From positions 1-41,381 of the forward strand of contig JAHIRB010000037.1 in assembly GCA_018818885.1 (NCBI GenBank): a stretch of 41,381 bases of DNA, written 5' to 3'. The notes under the pieces were generated by a model. The model did no database searches, was not told the origin of the DNA, and saw only the letters and a list, made by a program, of their open reading frames with translations. The position numbers were made by a program, and so were the translations under genes. Positions 28,696 through 37,213 of this stretch are shown in pieces (the stretch's first letter is position 1; every line of letters starts with the position of its first letter). This DNA is from Patescibacteria group bacterium. Its GTDB lineage: Bacteria; Patescibacteriota; Patescibacteriia; Buchananbacterales; SURF-54.

Positions 28696-29478
28696 TTATT
28701 CGAACACTTTAAAACTTGGGTGACAAGCGAAACTAGGTAAATAATACAATAAAAATAATAAACTACCAAATGCAGCTATATAAAAATTATTGATTAAATA
28801 AAATGGCAAGACCAAAAAAAATATCATAAGTGCCATAAAAAAATATGAAAGTATAATTGTGTTATGCTTATTAATTTTGACTGCCAAGGTATTCATGTTT
28901 GTGATAATGTCATTTTTGTAATCTATGATTTGGTGAATTAATTGCATGTAAATATTTATTACCAATATCCACAAGGTTATAAATAGTATTTGAGTGATAT
29001 AATCTGGCGCTATAAAAAGAAAAAACATATAAGCTAAAGGTCCTTGTATCATACCAGCAACAACTACCCCAGATATCGGACAAGATTTTAAGTATAGTGG
29101 TTTTGTAGAATAAAAATATGCTAAAAGCAAAATAAATATATTTAAGGCTGTTATATACATATTATTAAAATAAAATGGTATAAAAAAACTAATTAATCCA
29201 AAAATTATTATAAGCAGAATAACAAATTTTTCTGTAACTTTTAACATTGCCCTGTCTTTACCAACAACTTTATCAATATCTCTTTCTTTATAAGAATTTA
29301 TTAAAAAGGTAAATGAAAATGAAAAAAATAAAAAAATAATCATCACTAAAAATTCTTTATAGAGATATTTGCTTCCTAAAATAGTTTGCAAAAAAATAAA
29401 AGCAATAAAAAACAGCCATATCTTGTCTATCCATTCGTTAAGACGTATTAATCTAACTAAAATCATTAAATGTTTCAT
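28696..29478 (-). CDS. UbiA-family prenyltransferase
   Basis: Polytopic; NSYKERDIDKVVGKDR and DYKNDIITNMNTLAVKI resemble the two UbiA Asp-rich motifs. Confidence 0.75.
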   Translation of the reverse strand: MKHLMILVRLIRLNEWIDKIWLFFIAFIFLQTILGSKYLYKEFLVMIIFLFFSFSFTFLINSYKERDIDKVVGKDRAMLKVTEKFVILLIIIFGLISFFIPFYFNNMYITALNIFILLLAYFYSTKPLYLKSCPISGVVVAGMIQGPLAYMFFLFIAPDYITQILFITLWILVINIYMQLIHQIIDYKNDIITNMNTLAVKINKHNTIILSYFFMALMIFFLVLPFYLINNFYIAAFGSLLFLLYYLPSFACHPSFKVFE

Positions 29479-30313
29479 TTTTCTTTTTTATTGCTACAAA
29501 AAATAACTTTATCAATTTAACATTTTTCACCTCAAATTTTTTGTGAGGAGTAAATATATTAATAATCTTTTTTATAGTTGATATATTCTGATTATATAGG
29601 AAATAATTATAATTAAAAATAGCAGCCGCTAAACCTTTAATCAAATTGATTTTTTTAAAATGGTGTTTAAAGCCAATTTTTTTGGTTTGCTGGCTAAATT
29701 TTTTAATGCCATAAAAAATATCAGACATCTCATCAAAATACTTTTTGCTACCATAGTTTGTAATTTCTGGATCTTGATGATATGCCACCGCTGATTTAAC
29801 ATATTTAGCTTTCAATCCACATAAATAACATCTAATAAAAAAATCTTGATCTTCTAAATATTTAAAATTAGTATCAAATAGTATATTGTTTATTTTTGCT
29901 CTATTAGCTAAAAAGCAACCTGTATCAGTTGGGTATTTCTGATTCGGTTTTGAATGTTTGATCGTACCATTTTGAAATATTAATTTTGGATAAATTAAAT
30001 CAAAATTATTCCTATAATCCAATAGATTATCTAGAGTATTCTTATCCAACCAAACATCGCTATCGATAAAAAGTATCCAGTCTCCTTTAGCATTTTGCAT
30101 ACCAATATTTCTGCTTTGTGCACGGCCTAAATTTGATTTATTGATAAATAATTTAACTTGTTGAAAATTACTTATTATAACATCGACAGATTGATCAGTG
30201 GAAGCATCATCGACAACAATTATTTCTATATCATGATTTTGATGTTTTAAAGAATCCAAAGTTTTAACTATAGATTTTTTTGTATTATAATTGGCTATTA
30301 CAACACTTATCAT
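29453..30313 (-). CDS. Glycosyltransferase family 2
   Basis: MISVVIANYN, DDASTDQS, FIDSDVW. Confidence 0.88.
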   Translation of the reverse strand: MISVVIANYNTKKSIVKTLDSLKHQNHDIEIIVVDDASTDQSVDVIISNFQQVKLFINKSNLGRAQSRNIGMQNAKGDWILFIDSDVWLDKNTLDNLLDYRNNFDLIYPKLIFQNGTIKHSKPNQKYPTDTGCFLANRAKINNILFDTNFKYLEDQDFFIRCYLCGLKAKYVKSAVAYHQDPEITNYGSKKYFDEMSDIFYGIKKFSQQTKKIGFKHHFKKINLIKGLAAAIFNYNYFLYNQNISTIKKIINIFTPHKKFEVKNVKLIKLFFVAIKKKNETFNDFS

Positions 30314-30323
30314 AAATAAAGTC

Positions 30324-31727
30324 TTAATGCTTGAATAAATTAAATTTGATAAATATTCGCTTAAGAAATAATCCAAATTTCTTTTTTAATAATATCATTT
30401 TTAAATTTTTAATCACACTAACAAACTCCTTATTCTCATTATGATATTGAAAACTGCTCTTAAAATCGTTAAAACTACAGTCTGAATCTGAAAGATATGT
30501 TTCATTTTTTGACATAATAGTTTCATAAAACTTGCTGCCAGGAATAGGAAAAAACATGCTTGGTGATATACCATCAAATTTTATTTGACGGAGCAGACGA
30601 TTAGTAGCTTTCATTGAATTGATTGATTGATTAGGTAGGCCATACATAATGAAAGCATTACATAAAATTCCAGTTTTTTTTAAAATACTTATGGACTTTT
30701 CTATTTCATCAATTTTAATCTTTTTATTAATATCTTTCATGGTCTTATCGTCACCTGCCTCTACACCAACATAAATTTCATAACAACCTGATTTTTTCAT
30801 AATTTGTGCCAATTCTTCGTCGATCACATTTAAATTGCATAATGCATACCATACAAGATTTAGTTTTTCGTCAATTATTGAATTACACAACTTAATCACT
30901 CTTTCTTTAGAAAAATTAAAATTAGCATCTAAAAAAAATACATGGCGCGTTTTATGTACTCTTATTCCTTCTTTAAGCTCTTCTATCACATTATCTATAG
31001 ATCTAACTTTTAAGCCTGGCCACAAAAATGGTGTTGCACAATAGTAACAATTATTATTACATCCCCTACTGGTTATAACACTAAAGCAAGAATATCTAGC
31101 TTTACTGATATCATAAAAAGATTGAGGAGAAGGGATGCTGTCTAAATTTACTATATTAGATCTGTTCGGATTATGTACTACTCTACTCTCCGTTTTATAA
31201 GAAAGTCCATTTACTTTAATTAAGTCCTCTTTTAAATCCAATGACTTACTTAACTGATAAAAAGTTACTTCGCCTTCTCCTCGGACAATAAAATCAAATA
31301 AATCATTATAAACTAATTCTTTATACTTAGCAGTTGCATGAGGACCTCCATATACAATTCTAGCTTGTGGTAATATCTTTCTAACAATTTGCGCAGTTTT
31401 TTCTGCTGAATCATGTGAAGATGTTGTTGAAGTTATTCCGACTAAGTCTGGCTTGAATAATAATATTTCCTTTTTTATCATTTGCCAAATTATAAAATTT
31501 GGATTATTTAAATTTTTGTGATAAATTTTTTGAATTTTGTGATTATAGATTTCATGAGCACTCTTCCAAAAATAATTTTTCATTGAAGTCTGTTCAGCAT
31601 TAATATATTTTGCGACGATACCTTGTTGATTTAGGTAAGCAGCTAAATATGGTAAACTCAAACTCAAAATATGCTGATTTATTTTTTTTAATGAAGCATA
31701 AGGAGGATTGATTAGTAATATTTTCAT
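30324..31727 (-). CDS. B12-binding-domain radical SAM protein
   Basis: MKILLINPPYASLKK, CNNNCYYC. Confidence 0.88.
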   Translation of the reverse strand: MKILLINPPYASLKKINQHILSLSLPYLAAYLNQQGIVAKYINAEQTSMKNYFWKSAHEIYNHKIQKIYHKNLNNPNFIIWQMIKKEILLFKPDLVGITSTTSSHDSAEKTAQIVRKILPQARIVYGGPHATAKYKELVYNDLFDFIVRGEGEVTFYQLSKSLDLKEDLIKVNGLSYKTESRVVHNPNRSNIVNLDSIPSPQSFYDISKARYSCFSVITSRGCNNNCYYCATPFLWPGLKVRSIDNVIEELKEGIRVHKTRHVFFLDANFNFSKERVIKLCNSIIDEKLNLVWYALCNLNVIDEELAQIMKKSGCYEIYVGVEAGDDKTMKDINKKIKIDEIEKSISILKKTGILCNAFIMYGLPNQSINSMKATNRLLRQIKFDGISPSMFFPIPGSKFYETIMSKNETYLSDSDCSFNDFKSSFQYHNENKEFVSVIKNLKMILLKKKFGLFLKRIFIKFNLFKH

Positions 31728-31735
31728 GTAATAAT

Positions 31736-32860
31736 TTAGATTTTTAAATTCGATTTTATTTCTTTGATAATATCTTGTGCCATTTGATTCCAAGAAAAAC
31801 TGCTAGCCTTAGAAAAAGCATTATTTTCTAAACTTTGCCTTAACTTTTCATCGTTCCATAGTTTAGTGATGGCCACCGCTAAAGCTGTTGAATTTTTTGG
31901 TTCTACCAACAAACCATCAATGCCATCTTGAACTAAATAAGGAATTCCGGCACACTTGGTTGAAACTACTGTTTTTTGGCAAGCAAAAGCTTCGGTAATT
32001 GCAGTTGGCACCAGTTCTGCTCTATCAAAAGAAGGTAGTACTAAAAATTTGCAATTTTGGTAAAGATATACCAAATCTTCGTTACTTTTATAGCCGAGAA
32101 ATTCAACCACGTTTTCGATACCTAGCTTTTTTGACCTTAATTGATAATACTCGACGCGATTACCCGAACCTACAATTTTTAATTGAACATTGATATTTTG
32201 TCTACTTAATATTTTTATAGCCTGTACTAGATAGTTAACACCTTTCCAATACTGCCCAGAATTTAAAGGACCGACATACAATATGTAATCTTGTTTGGTT
32301 GCCATTGCAGGTTTGAATAATTGTTTATCGATACCAGTTGTAACATATGATAATTTTTTATTACATTTTGCCAGAATATTAGCAGTAAACAAATATTTAC
32401 TATTAATAAAAATTCTTCTGGCTCGTAAAAAAGTAAATCTTTCAATTAAATTTCGATGAATAAAAGTAATAAAATTAATAAACTTTTTTTCTCTTCTGGT
32501 ATCAAAAGTATTATAGCTTAAAAAATATGGTATTTTTGAAATTTTACTTACAATAGCGGCTATATCTGCATAATATGGCACTGGACTAAAAGCTAAAATA
32601 AAATCAAAGTCATTTTTTTTTATAATTTTCGTTAAATCAAAAAAAAGTCTAAATCTTAAGGGGGTGTTACTAAAATAAAATAGCGGTTTTCTATTTATTA
32701 TTTTTAAATTGTTTATTGATATTACTTTATTTTTTTTGGCACTGGAGACAACTACAACATGATTATTCATAGCAGCCAGTTCATTAATAACACAAGAAGC
32801 AATGCGCCCGACACCGCTTCCTTGTGGGTAAAGATAAGGGCTGACTACTAGTATTTTCAT
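31736..32860 (-). CDS. Glycosyltransferase family 1/4 (GT-B)
   Basis: SPYLYPQGSGVGRIA, LVLPSFDRAELVPTAITEAFACQKTVVST. Confidence 0.88.
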   Translation of the reverse strand: MKILVVSPYLYPQGSGVGRIASCVINELAAMNNHVVVVSSAKKNKVISINNLKIINRKPLFYFSNTPLRFRLFFDLTKIIKKNDFDFILAFSPVPYYADIAAIVSKISKIPYFLSYNTFDTRREKKFINFITFIHRNLIERFTFLRARRIFINSKYLFTANILAKCNKKLSYVTTGIDKQLFKPAMATKQDYILYVGPLNSGQYWKGVNYLVQAIKILSRQNINVQLKIVGSGNRVEYYQLRSKKLGIENVVEFLGYKSNEDLVYLYQNCKFLVLPSFDRAELVPTAITEAFACQKTVVSTKCAGIPYLVQDGIDGLLVEPKNSTALAVAITKLWNDEKLRQSLENNAFSKASSFSWNQMAQDIIKEIKSNLKI

Positions 32861-32889
32861 TTATAATGCTTTTGTATTACAATTAAAAT

Positions 32890-33189
32890 ATGATTATACA
32901 AATTACTAATTTTACTGGACTGATTTTATCAATATTTTTACCTGGTTTCTTGTTATCTCTTATATTATTTAAAAAAAATAAACTTCAAATAATTGAAAGA
33001 TTAGTAATTAGTTTTGGATTAAGTGTTGCCATTTCAATAATTATTGGTTTATTTCTATGCATCATTAAAGTATTTTTTGATATTTTAGGTATAACAAAAC
33101 TTAATTTATATTTAGGATTACTTGTAGTTTCATTAACATTATGTTTGATACTCTTATATAAAAAACCTACTTTATTATTTCGTAAATAA
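32890..33189 (+). CDS. DUF1616-like N-terminal membrane fragment (99 aa)
   Basis: FLPGFLLSLILF...IERLVISFGLSVAISIIIGL; convergent with and overlapping the next gene. Confidence 0.45.
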   Translation: MIIQITNFTGLILSIFLPGFLLSLILFKKNKLQIIERLVISFGLSVAISIIIGLFLCIIKVFFDILGITKLNLYLGLLVVSLTLCLILLYKKPTLLFRK

Positions 33190-34717
33190 AATTTCCTTCT
33201 TGAACATACACTGGTTTTAGTATTTGTGATTCAAGAGCATGGGGAGAAAAAACTAAATCAACATTATAAAGTTCGGCGATTTTCTTTTGAGCGTTAAAAT
33301 GTTTGCTGGTAAAATTGTAATATGGATCATAGTAATCAATTCCTTTCTTGACAAAATCAATTATAGGTAAAAAAGCTGCTGTTTGATTTGCTACCGGATA
33401 AATAACTGGGCCATACAAAGCAGGTGCCAAGACTATCTTATTTTGATAGTTATTTTTTATGTATGAAAATGATTCAAAATTTCCTGGCTGAATAATCTTA
33501 ACTAAATCAAAATTATCAGCAACATTATAATAAGTTCTTACTGGGCCAGCTAATGATAATGTGAGCATGATTATCATGATTAAAACAAAAACTAAGCTTT
33601 TTGCCACATTACGTTTTGGTTCAATAAATTTTCCTATTGACTTTAACATATAATAAAACCCCATGGCAGCTAGAACACAAGAAATCAGCATGCCAAGATA
33701 AACAACTCGTTGATAATACAAAAGTAGAGTAAAGCTAAAAAGTCTATATAACAATAAATTAATTAATATCCAAAAAAATATGAATAAAAACAAATTATTT
33801 TTTTTATTTTTAGCAAAAACAAACAAAGCATATAAAGACAATGAGAAACTAAAATAACCAAATAAAGCGGGTAGTGATAATGAATAATCCAAAAAACCGC
33901 TCCAATTAGAAGAAAAAATTAATCCTTTGACTATTAGAAATGTAGCAAAAGGTATATCTACAAATGTATAATCAGAATACTTAAAAGCTACAAGGAAAAA
34001 ACTAAACAATGCTATCATTATTAACAATGCAAGCACAAAAAAATACTTAATTAATTTTCTTAGGTCAAAATAAATTGCAAAATATACAAATATTACCGGG
34101 AGCAAAAAAATTAAAGTCAAGGGATACGAAACAATTAAAACCAGCGAAAAAGTTAAAAACAAAAAAAGAAATTTATTGTCTCTAGTCTCATCATATTTAG
34201 ACAAACAAAATAATATTAAAAAGAAAAAGAAGAAAGAAAAAGTAAACGGCAAAAAGAACCAATTACCCAAAATATAAATATTACTTTTAAGAAAAGCAAA
34301 AAATATTATAGCTAAAAAGCCAGCATAAAAATTTTTTGACAAATTTTTAACCAAAATAAAAATTGTTAAAGCAGTAAAAACAGCAAAAACTGCTGGCAAA
34401 AACTGATAGAGTGCAACTAAATCAATGTCTGAAAAAAGAACAATTTGAGATACAAATATATCAAACCCGATAATAAAATATAAATAAACAGCTTGGCTAC
34501 TTGATTGTCCAGCATACAAAACACTATTAAAACCATTATCAACAATATTTTTAACAGCCCCTATGCGCAACCACTCATCGTAATGCAAAGGATAGGAATA
34601 ATTGTATTGAAGATGGGGACTATAAACTAACAAAAAAACAAATGCTAGCAGAATGGCTAGTATAAAGTATTCAACAATTTTTATTTTATCGTCTAATTTA
34701 AACATGTCATTATTCAT
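33167..34717 (-). CDS. Polytopic membrane protein, GT-C-like
   Basis: About 10 TM segments; YPLHYDEWLRIG early loop with acidic motif. Confidence 0.6.
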   Translation of the reverse strand: MNNDMFKLDDKIKIVEYFILAILLAFVFLLVYSPHLQYNYSYPLHYDEWLRIGAVKNIVDNGFNSVLYAGQSSSQAVYLYFIIGFDIFVSQIVLFSDIDLVALYQFLPAVFAVFTALTIFILVKNLSKNFYAGFLAIIFFAFLKSNIYILGNWFFLPFTFSFFFFFLILFCLSKYDETRDNKFLFLFLTFSLVLIVSYPLTLIFLLPVIFVYFAIYFDLRKLIKYFFVLALLIMIALFSFFLVAFKYSDYTFVDIPFATFLIVKGLIFSSNWSGFLDYSLSLPALFGYFSFSLSLYALFVFAKNKKNNLFLFIFFWILINLLLYRLFSFTLLLYYQRVVYLGMLISCVLAAMGFYYMLKSIGKFIEPKRNVAKSLVFVLIMIIMLTLSLAGPVRTYYNVADNFDLVKIIQPGNFESFSYIKNNYQNKIVLAPALYGPVIYPVANQTAAFLPIIDFVKKGIDYYDPYYNFTSKHFNAQKKIAELYNVDLVFSPHALESQILKPVYVQEGNFIYEIIK

Positions 34718-34779
34718 ATATACTATTATATTATGACATATTTAAACGCTTCATTCAATTCTTTTTAAAGACAAAATAA

Positions 34780-34825
34780 TCAAAAAATCGCCAACCAAGA
34801 GATTCTTGGAGGGCGATAGGTCGCC
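34780..34825 (-). terminator. Intrinsic terminator with an alternative upstream hairpin
   Basis: ATCGCC-CT-CCAAGA-ATC-TCTTGG-TT-GGCGAT-TTTTT; same TCGCC also pairs with upstream GGCGA. Confidence 0.65.
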
Positions 34826-34926
34826 TTATCATGTCGGATTATAGCGGTCAGACTCCAAAGAATAAATTTTCGGGGCAGACAGGATGAGAACAATAGTAAA
34901 GAAATGAATTTTTTACCGCCACGAAG

Positions 34927-34995
34927 AATCCCCGCCAGAGACGGGTGTTCGCCAGAGGCGAATCTACCTTCGGCATGACGCCTCTGGCGCAGAAC
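34927..34995. repeat. GC-rich palindromic module
   Basis: CCCGCCAGAGACGGG, TTCGCCAGAGGCGAA, and CGCCAGAGGCG/CGCCTCTGGCG inverted repeats. Confidence 0.65.
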
Positions 34996-35029
34996 TCAAA
35001 TTTACGCTTATTTATAATCCAGCACCAAA

Positions 35030-35178
35030 TAGCCCCAAGCGGATTTGAACCGCTGTTACATGGATGAGAACCATGCGTCCCCGCCTCGCCTTGACGAAAC
35101 CTGGATAAACCTCGGCGAGTCGAGGCGGGCTCGCCTCGCTTCGCGAGAGCGAAGCGGGCTAACCACTAGATGGAAGAA
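35030..35178 (-). pseudogene. tRNA-Glu(CTC)-like gene with 79-nt hairpin insertion in the D-loop
   Basis: CTAGTGGTTAG[79 nt]GACGCATGGTTCTCATCCATGTAACAGCGGTTCAAATCCGCTTGGGGCTA; 5' acceptor strand does not match the 3' strand. Confidence 0.65.
35080..35158. repeat. Hairpin element inserted in the tRNA-like gene
   Basis: CCCGCCTCG/CGAGGCGGG and nested CTTCG..CGAAG, CCTCG..CGAGG stems. Confidence 0.7.
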
Positions 35179-35188
35179 TTAAATCTTT

Positions 35189-35260
35189 TACCGCCACGGG
35201 GAATTGAACCCCGGTTTCCAGGATGAGAACCTGATGTCCTTACCACTAGACGATGGCGGC
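35189..35260 (-). tRNA. tRNA-Glu (CTC), CCA not encoded
   Basis: Full cloverleaf: GCCGCCA/TGGCGGT, D arm GTC..GAC, TCAGG-TTCTCAT-CCTGG, CGGGG-TTCAATT-CCCCG. Confidence 0.92.
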
Positions 35261-35272
35261 ATATTAATATAG

Positions 35273-35321
35273 CCACTAGACCCGCCTACGCTTATGCTTC
35301 GGCGGGCACAGCGATGGCGGC
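35273..35321 (-). pseudogene. 5' tRNA-Glu fragment interrupted by a hairpin
   Basis: GCCGCCATCG[CTGTG-CCCGCC...GGCGGG]TCTAGTGG versus intact GCCGCCATCGTCTAGTGG. Confidence 0.75.
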
Positions 35322-35344
35322 AAAAGATTTAATTCTTATTATTG

Positions 35345-35588
35345 TCTAATGTATTAAATAGTTTTTTTAATTTTTTCTACCTACTGCTGATTTCCAATAT
35401 TTTTCCCTATCCCTAGCTTCTACAAAAGTATCTACTTTTTCTATAATATGATATTAAAAATTTCCAAAGTTTCTAGTGAATTTAACTCTTTTATTTTTAT
35501 GTTCTTTTAATCGATTTTTTAAATTATTAGTAAAACCAATATAAGTTTTATTGAAATTTTCATTTATTAACCAATATATTATATACAT
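35345..35588 (-). pseudogene. GIY-YIG endonuclease-like gene with in-frame stop
   Basis: MYIIYWLINENFNKTYIGFTNNLKNRLKEHKNKRVKFTRNFGNF*YHIIEKVDTFVEARDREKYWKSAVGR. Confidence 0.7.
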
Positions 35589-35605
35589 ATCTATAATGTC
35601 TTATT

Positions 35606-36700
35606 CTACTCTTCTGACAATTCTTCAAAAAGTTTCTTTTGTTTTCTAGATAAATTTGTCGGGGTTTTTACAGTCACCTCTACTAAATGATCTCCCCTAC
35701 CACGCGTTTGCAGGTATGGCACGCCCTTTCCTCTTAGAACAAAAACTTTTCCAGACTGCGTGCCTGCTGGTATTTTTAGTTTGACATCGCCATCTAGTGT
35801 TTTGACAATAATTTTATCACCCAAGGCAGCCTGGGAAAAAGAAATATCTGATTTACTGTATATGTGATTGCCATCTCTTTCAAAATCTTTATCTGGTTGA
35901 ACATGTATTGCAACATATAAATCACCTAAGTGTCCACCTTTAGCTGCTTGCCCTTGTCCAGCTAATCTGATAGTTTGGCCATTATCAATTCCTGCTGGAA
36001 TTTTTACTTTTATTTCACTATTTTTACTTGAAATTCCTCTGCTATGGCATGTGACACATTGCTTTTCTGCCTTTTCGCCCTGGCCAGCACAGTCTGGACA
36101 AGTAGTTGGCATACTAATTCCCATTCCTATATTTTTCATTACACGGCCTTGGCCTTGGCAAGTTTTGCAGGTATTGATTTTACTACCAGGTTCTGCGCCA
36201 GAACCTTCGCATTTTTCGCAAACAATATCTTTACTCAAATTAATAGTTTTTTCCACTCCATCTACAGCTTCTCTAAATGTAATATTTAAAATTGTTTGTA
36301 TGTCTGCCCCTCTAGAGCCACGACGTGTTTTAGTGCCCCTTGATCCAAAACCAAAAAGATCTCCAAACACATCACCTAAATCTCCAAAATCAAAATTTAT
36401 ATTTTGACCGCCACCACGATAGCCTTCTGCAAAGTTTGAAAAATCTGCAAAACCATTAAAACCAGAAAACCCGCCTTGCCGCTGTGCTTGGTCAAAAGTT
36501 TGTCCGTATTGATCGTACTGCTGGCGCTTTTCTTTATTACTTAATACCTGATATGCTTCGTTTATTTCTTTGAACTTTGCTTCGTTGCCTGATTGCTTAT
36601 CTGGGTGGTGTTCGTGCGCGAGTTTTCTAAAAGCACGCTTGATCTCATCAGATGAAGCGCTTTTGTTTATTCCTAAAGTTTCGTAGTAGTCTTTTGACAT
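35606..36700 (-). CDS. dnaJ: Chaperone DnaJ
   Basis: J domain with HPD, G/F region, four CxxCxGxG-type zinc repeats. Confidence 0.96.
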   Translation of the reverse strand: MSKDYYETLGINKSASSDEIKRAFRKLAHEHHPDKQSGNEAKFKEINEAYQVLSNKEKRQQYDQYGQTFDQAQRQGGFSGFNGFADFSNFAEGYRGGGQNINFDFGDLGDVFGDLFGFGSRGTKTRRGSRGADIQTILNITFREAVDGVEKTINLSKDIVCEKCEGSGAEPGSKINTCKTCQGQGRVMKNIGMGISMPTTCPDCAGQGEKAEKQCVTCHSRGISSKNSEIKVKIPAGIDNGQTIRLAGQGQAAKGGHLGDLYVAIHVQPDKDFERDGNHIYSKSDISFSQAALGDKIIVKTLDGDVKLKIPAGTQSGKVFVLRGKGVPYLQTRGRGDHLVEVTVKTPTNLSRKQKKLFEELSEE

Positions 36701-36716
36701 TATGTTATTGATTGAT

Positions 36717-36745
36717 TAAAAAATTTTGATTATAATTAATATAAA
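36717..36745 (+). promoter_or_regulatory. Promoter-like TTGATT-17-TATAAT
   Basis: TTGATTGATTAAAAAATTTTGATTATAAT upstream of the 36782 gene; position approximate. Confidence 0.5.
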
Positions 36746-36781
36746 GATAGATTGATGATACAACTAAAAGAGGGAAATGTC

Positions 36782-37012
36782 ATGAATATAACAGTAAATC
36801 CGTTTTTACCTGCAATCGCTCTAATTGCAGCTATTGGTTCTGTGGTGTTATGTATAATGATCATCCGTGATCTTATACCCACATACCGACAATGGTTCGG
36901 ATGCAACATAGCAACGATAGCTGGTATTCCGATCATATGCGGGACAATTATTTACGTTGTATTTTCAACCCAAATATCATTGTGGATCATTATCACCTCA
37001 TGCTACCATTAG
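36782..37012 (+). CDS. Small two-TM membrane protein (76 aa)
   Basis: AGAGGG SD before ATG; hydrophobic segments; own promoter and terminator. Confidence 0.65.
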   Translation: MNITVNPFLPAIALIAAIGSVVLCIMIIRDLIPTYRQWFGCNIATIAGIPIICGTIIYVVFSTQISLWIIITSCYH

Positions 37013-37042
37013 CGGAAGTGTTCACTCCCATACTGCCAACTC

Positions 37043-37079
37043 AAGGCGAGGACCCGTTCTTCGCCTGCTTTTTTTATAT
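37043..37079 (+). terminator. Intrinsic terminator of the 36782 gene
   Basis: AGGCGA...TCGCCT-GC-TTTTTTT. Confidence 0.7.
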
Positions 37080-37083
37080 AGAT

Positions 37084-37206
37084 GGGTGGATCGGGCGCTA
37101 CTGCCCGATCTATAGCGGCAAGGCACAAGGGCCTTGCCTACCCTGGTGGGGTAGGTTTAAACCTCTGCTTAAACCGATGCCGAGAGCTGAGGCTCTCGAC
37201 TACCCA
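37084..37206. repeat. Multi-hairpin palindromic module
   Basis: GATCGGGC/GCCCGATC, GGCAAGGC/GCCTTGCC, GGTTTAAACC, CGAGAGC/GCTCTCG bracketed by GGGT and CTACCC. Confidence 0.65.
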
Positions 37207-37213
37207 GCTTACA

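Noticed and set aside
35043-35092. Reading the interrupted tRNA as tRNA-Met (CAT in the loop)
   Set aside because: The 7-nt loop TTCTCAT places CTC at positions 34-36, matching Glu, as in the neighbouring intact gene.
34780-35340. CRISPR-like array
   Set aside because: Repeated palindromes are irregularly spaced, variable in sequence and explained by tRNA fragments plus hairpin modules; no regular spacers anywhere in the window.
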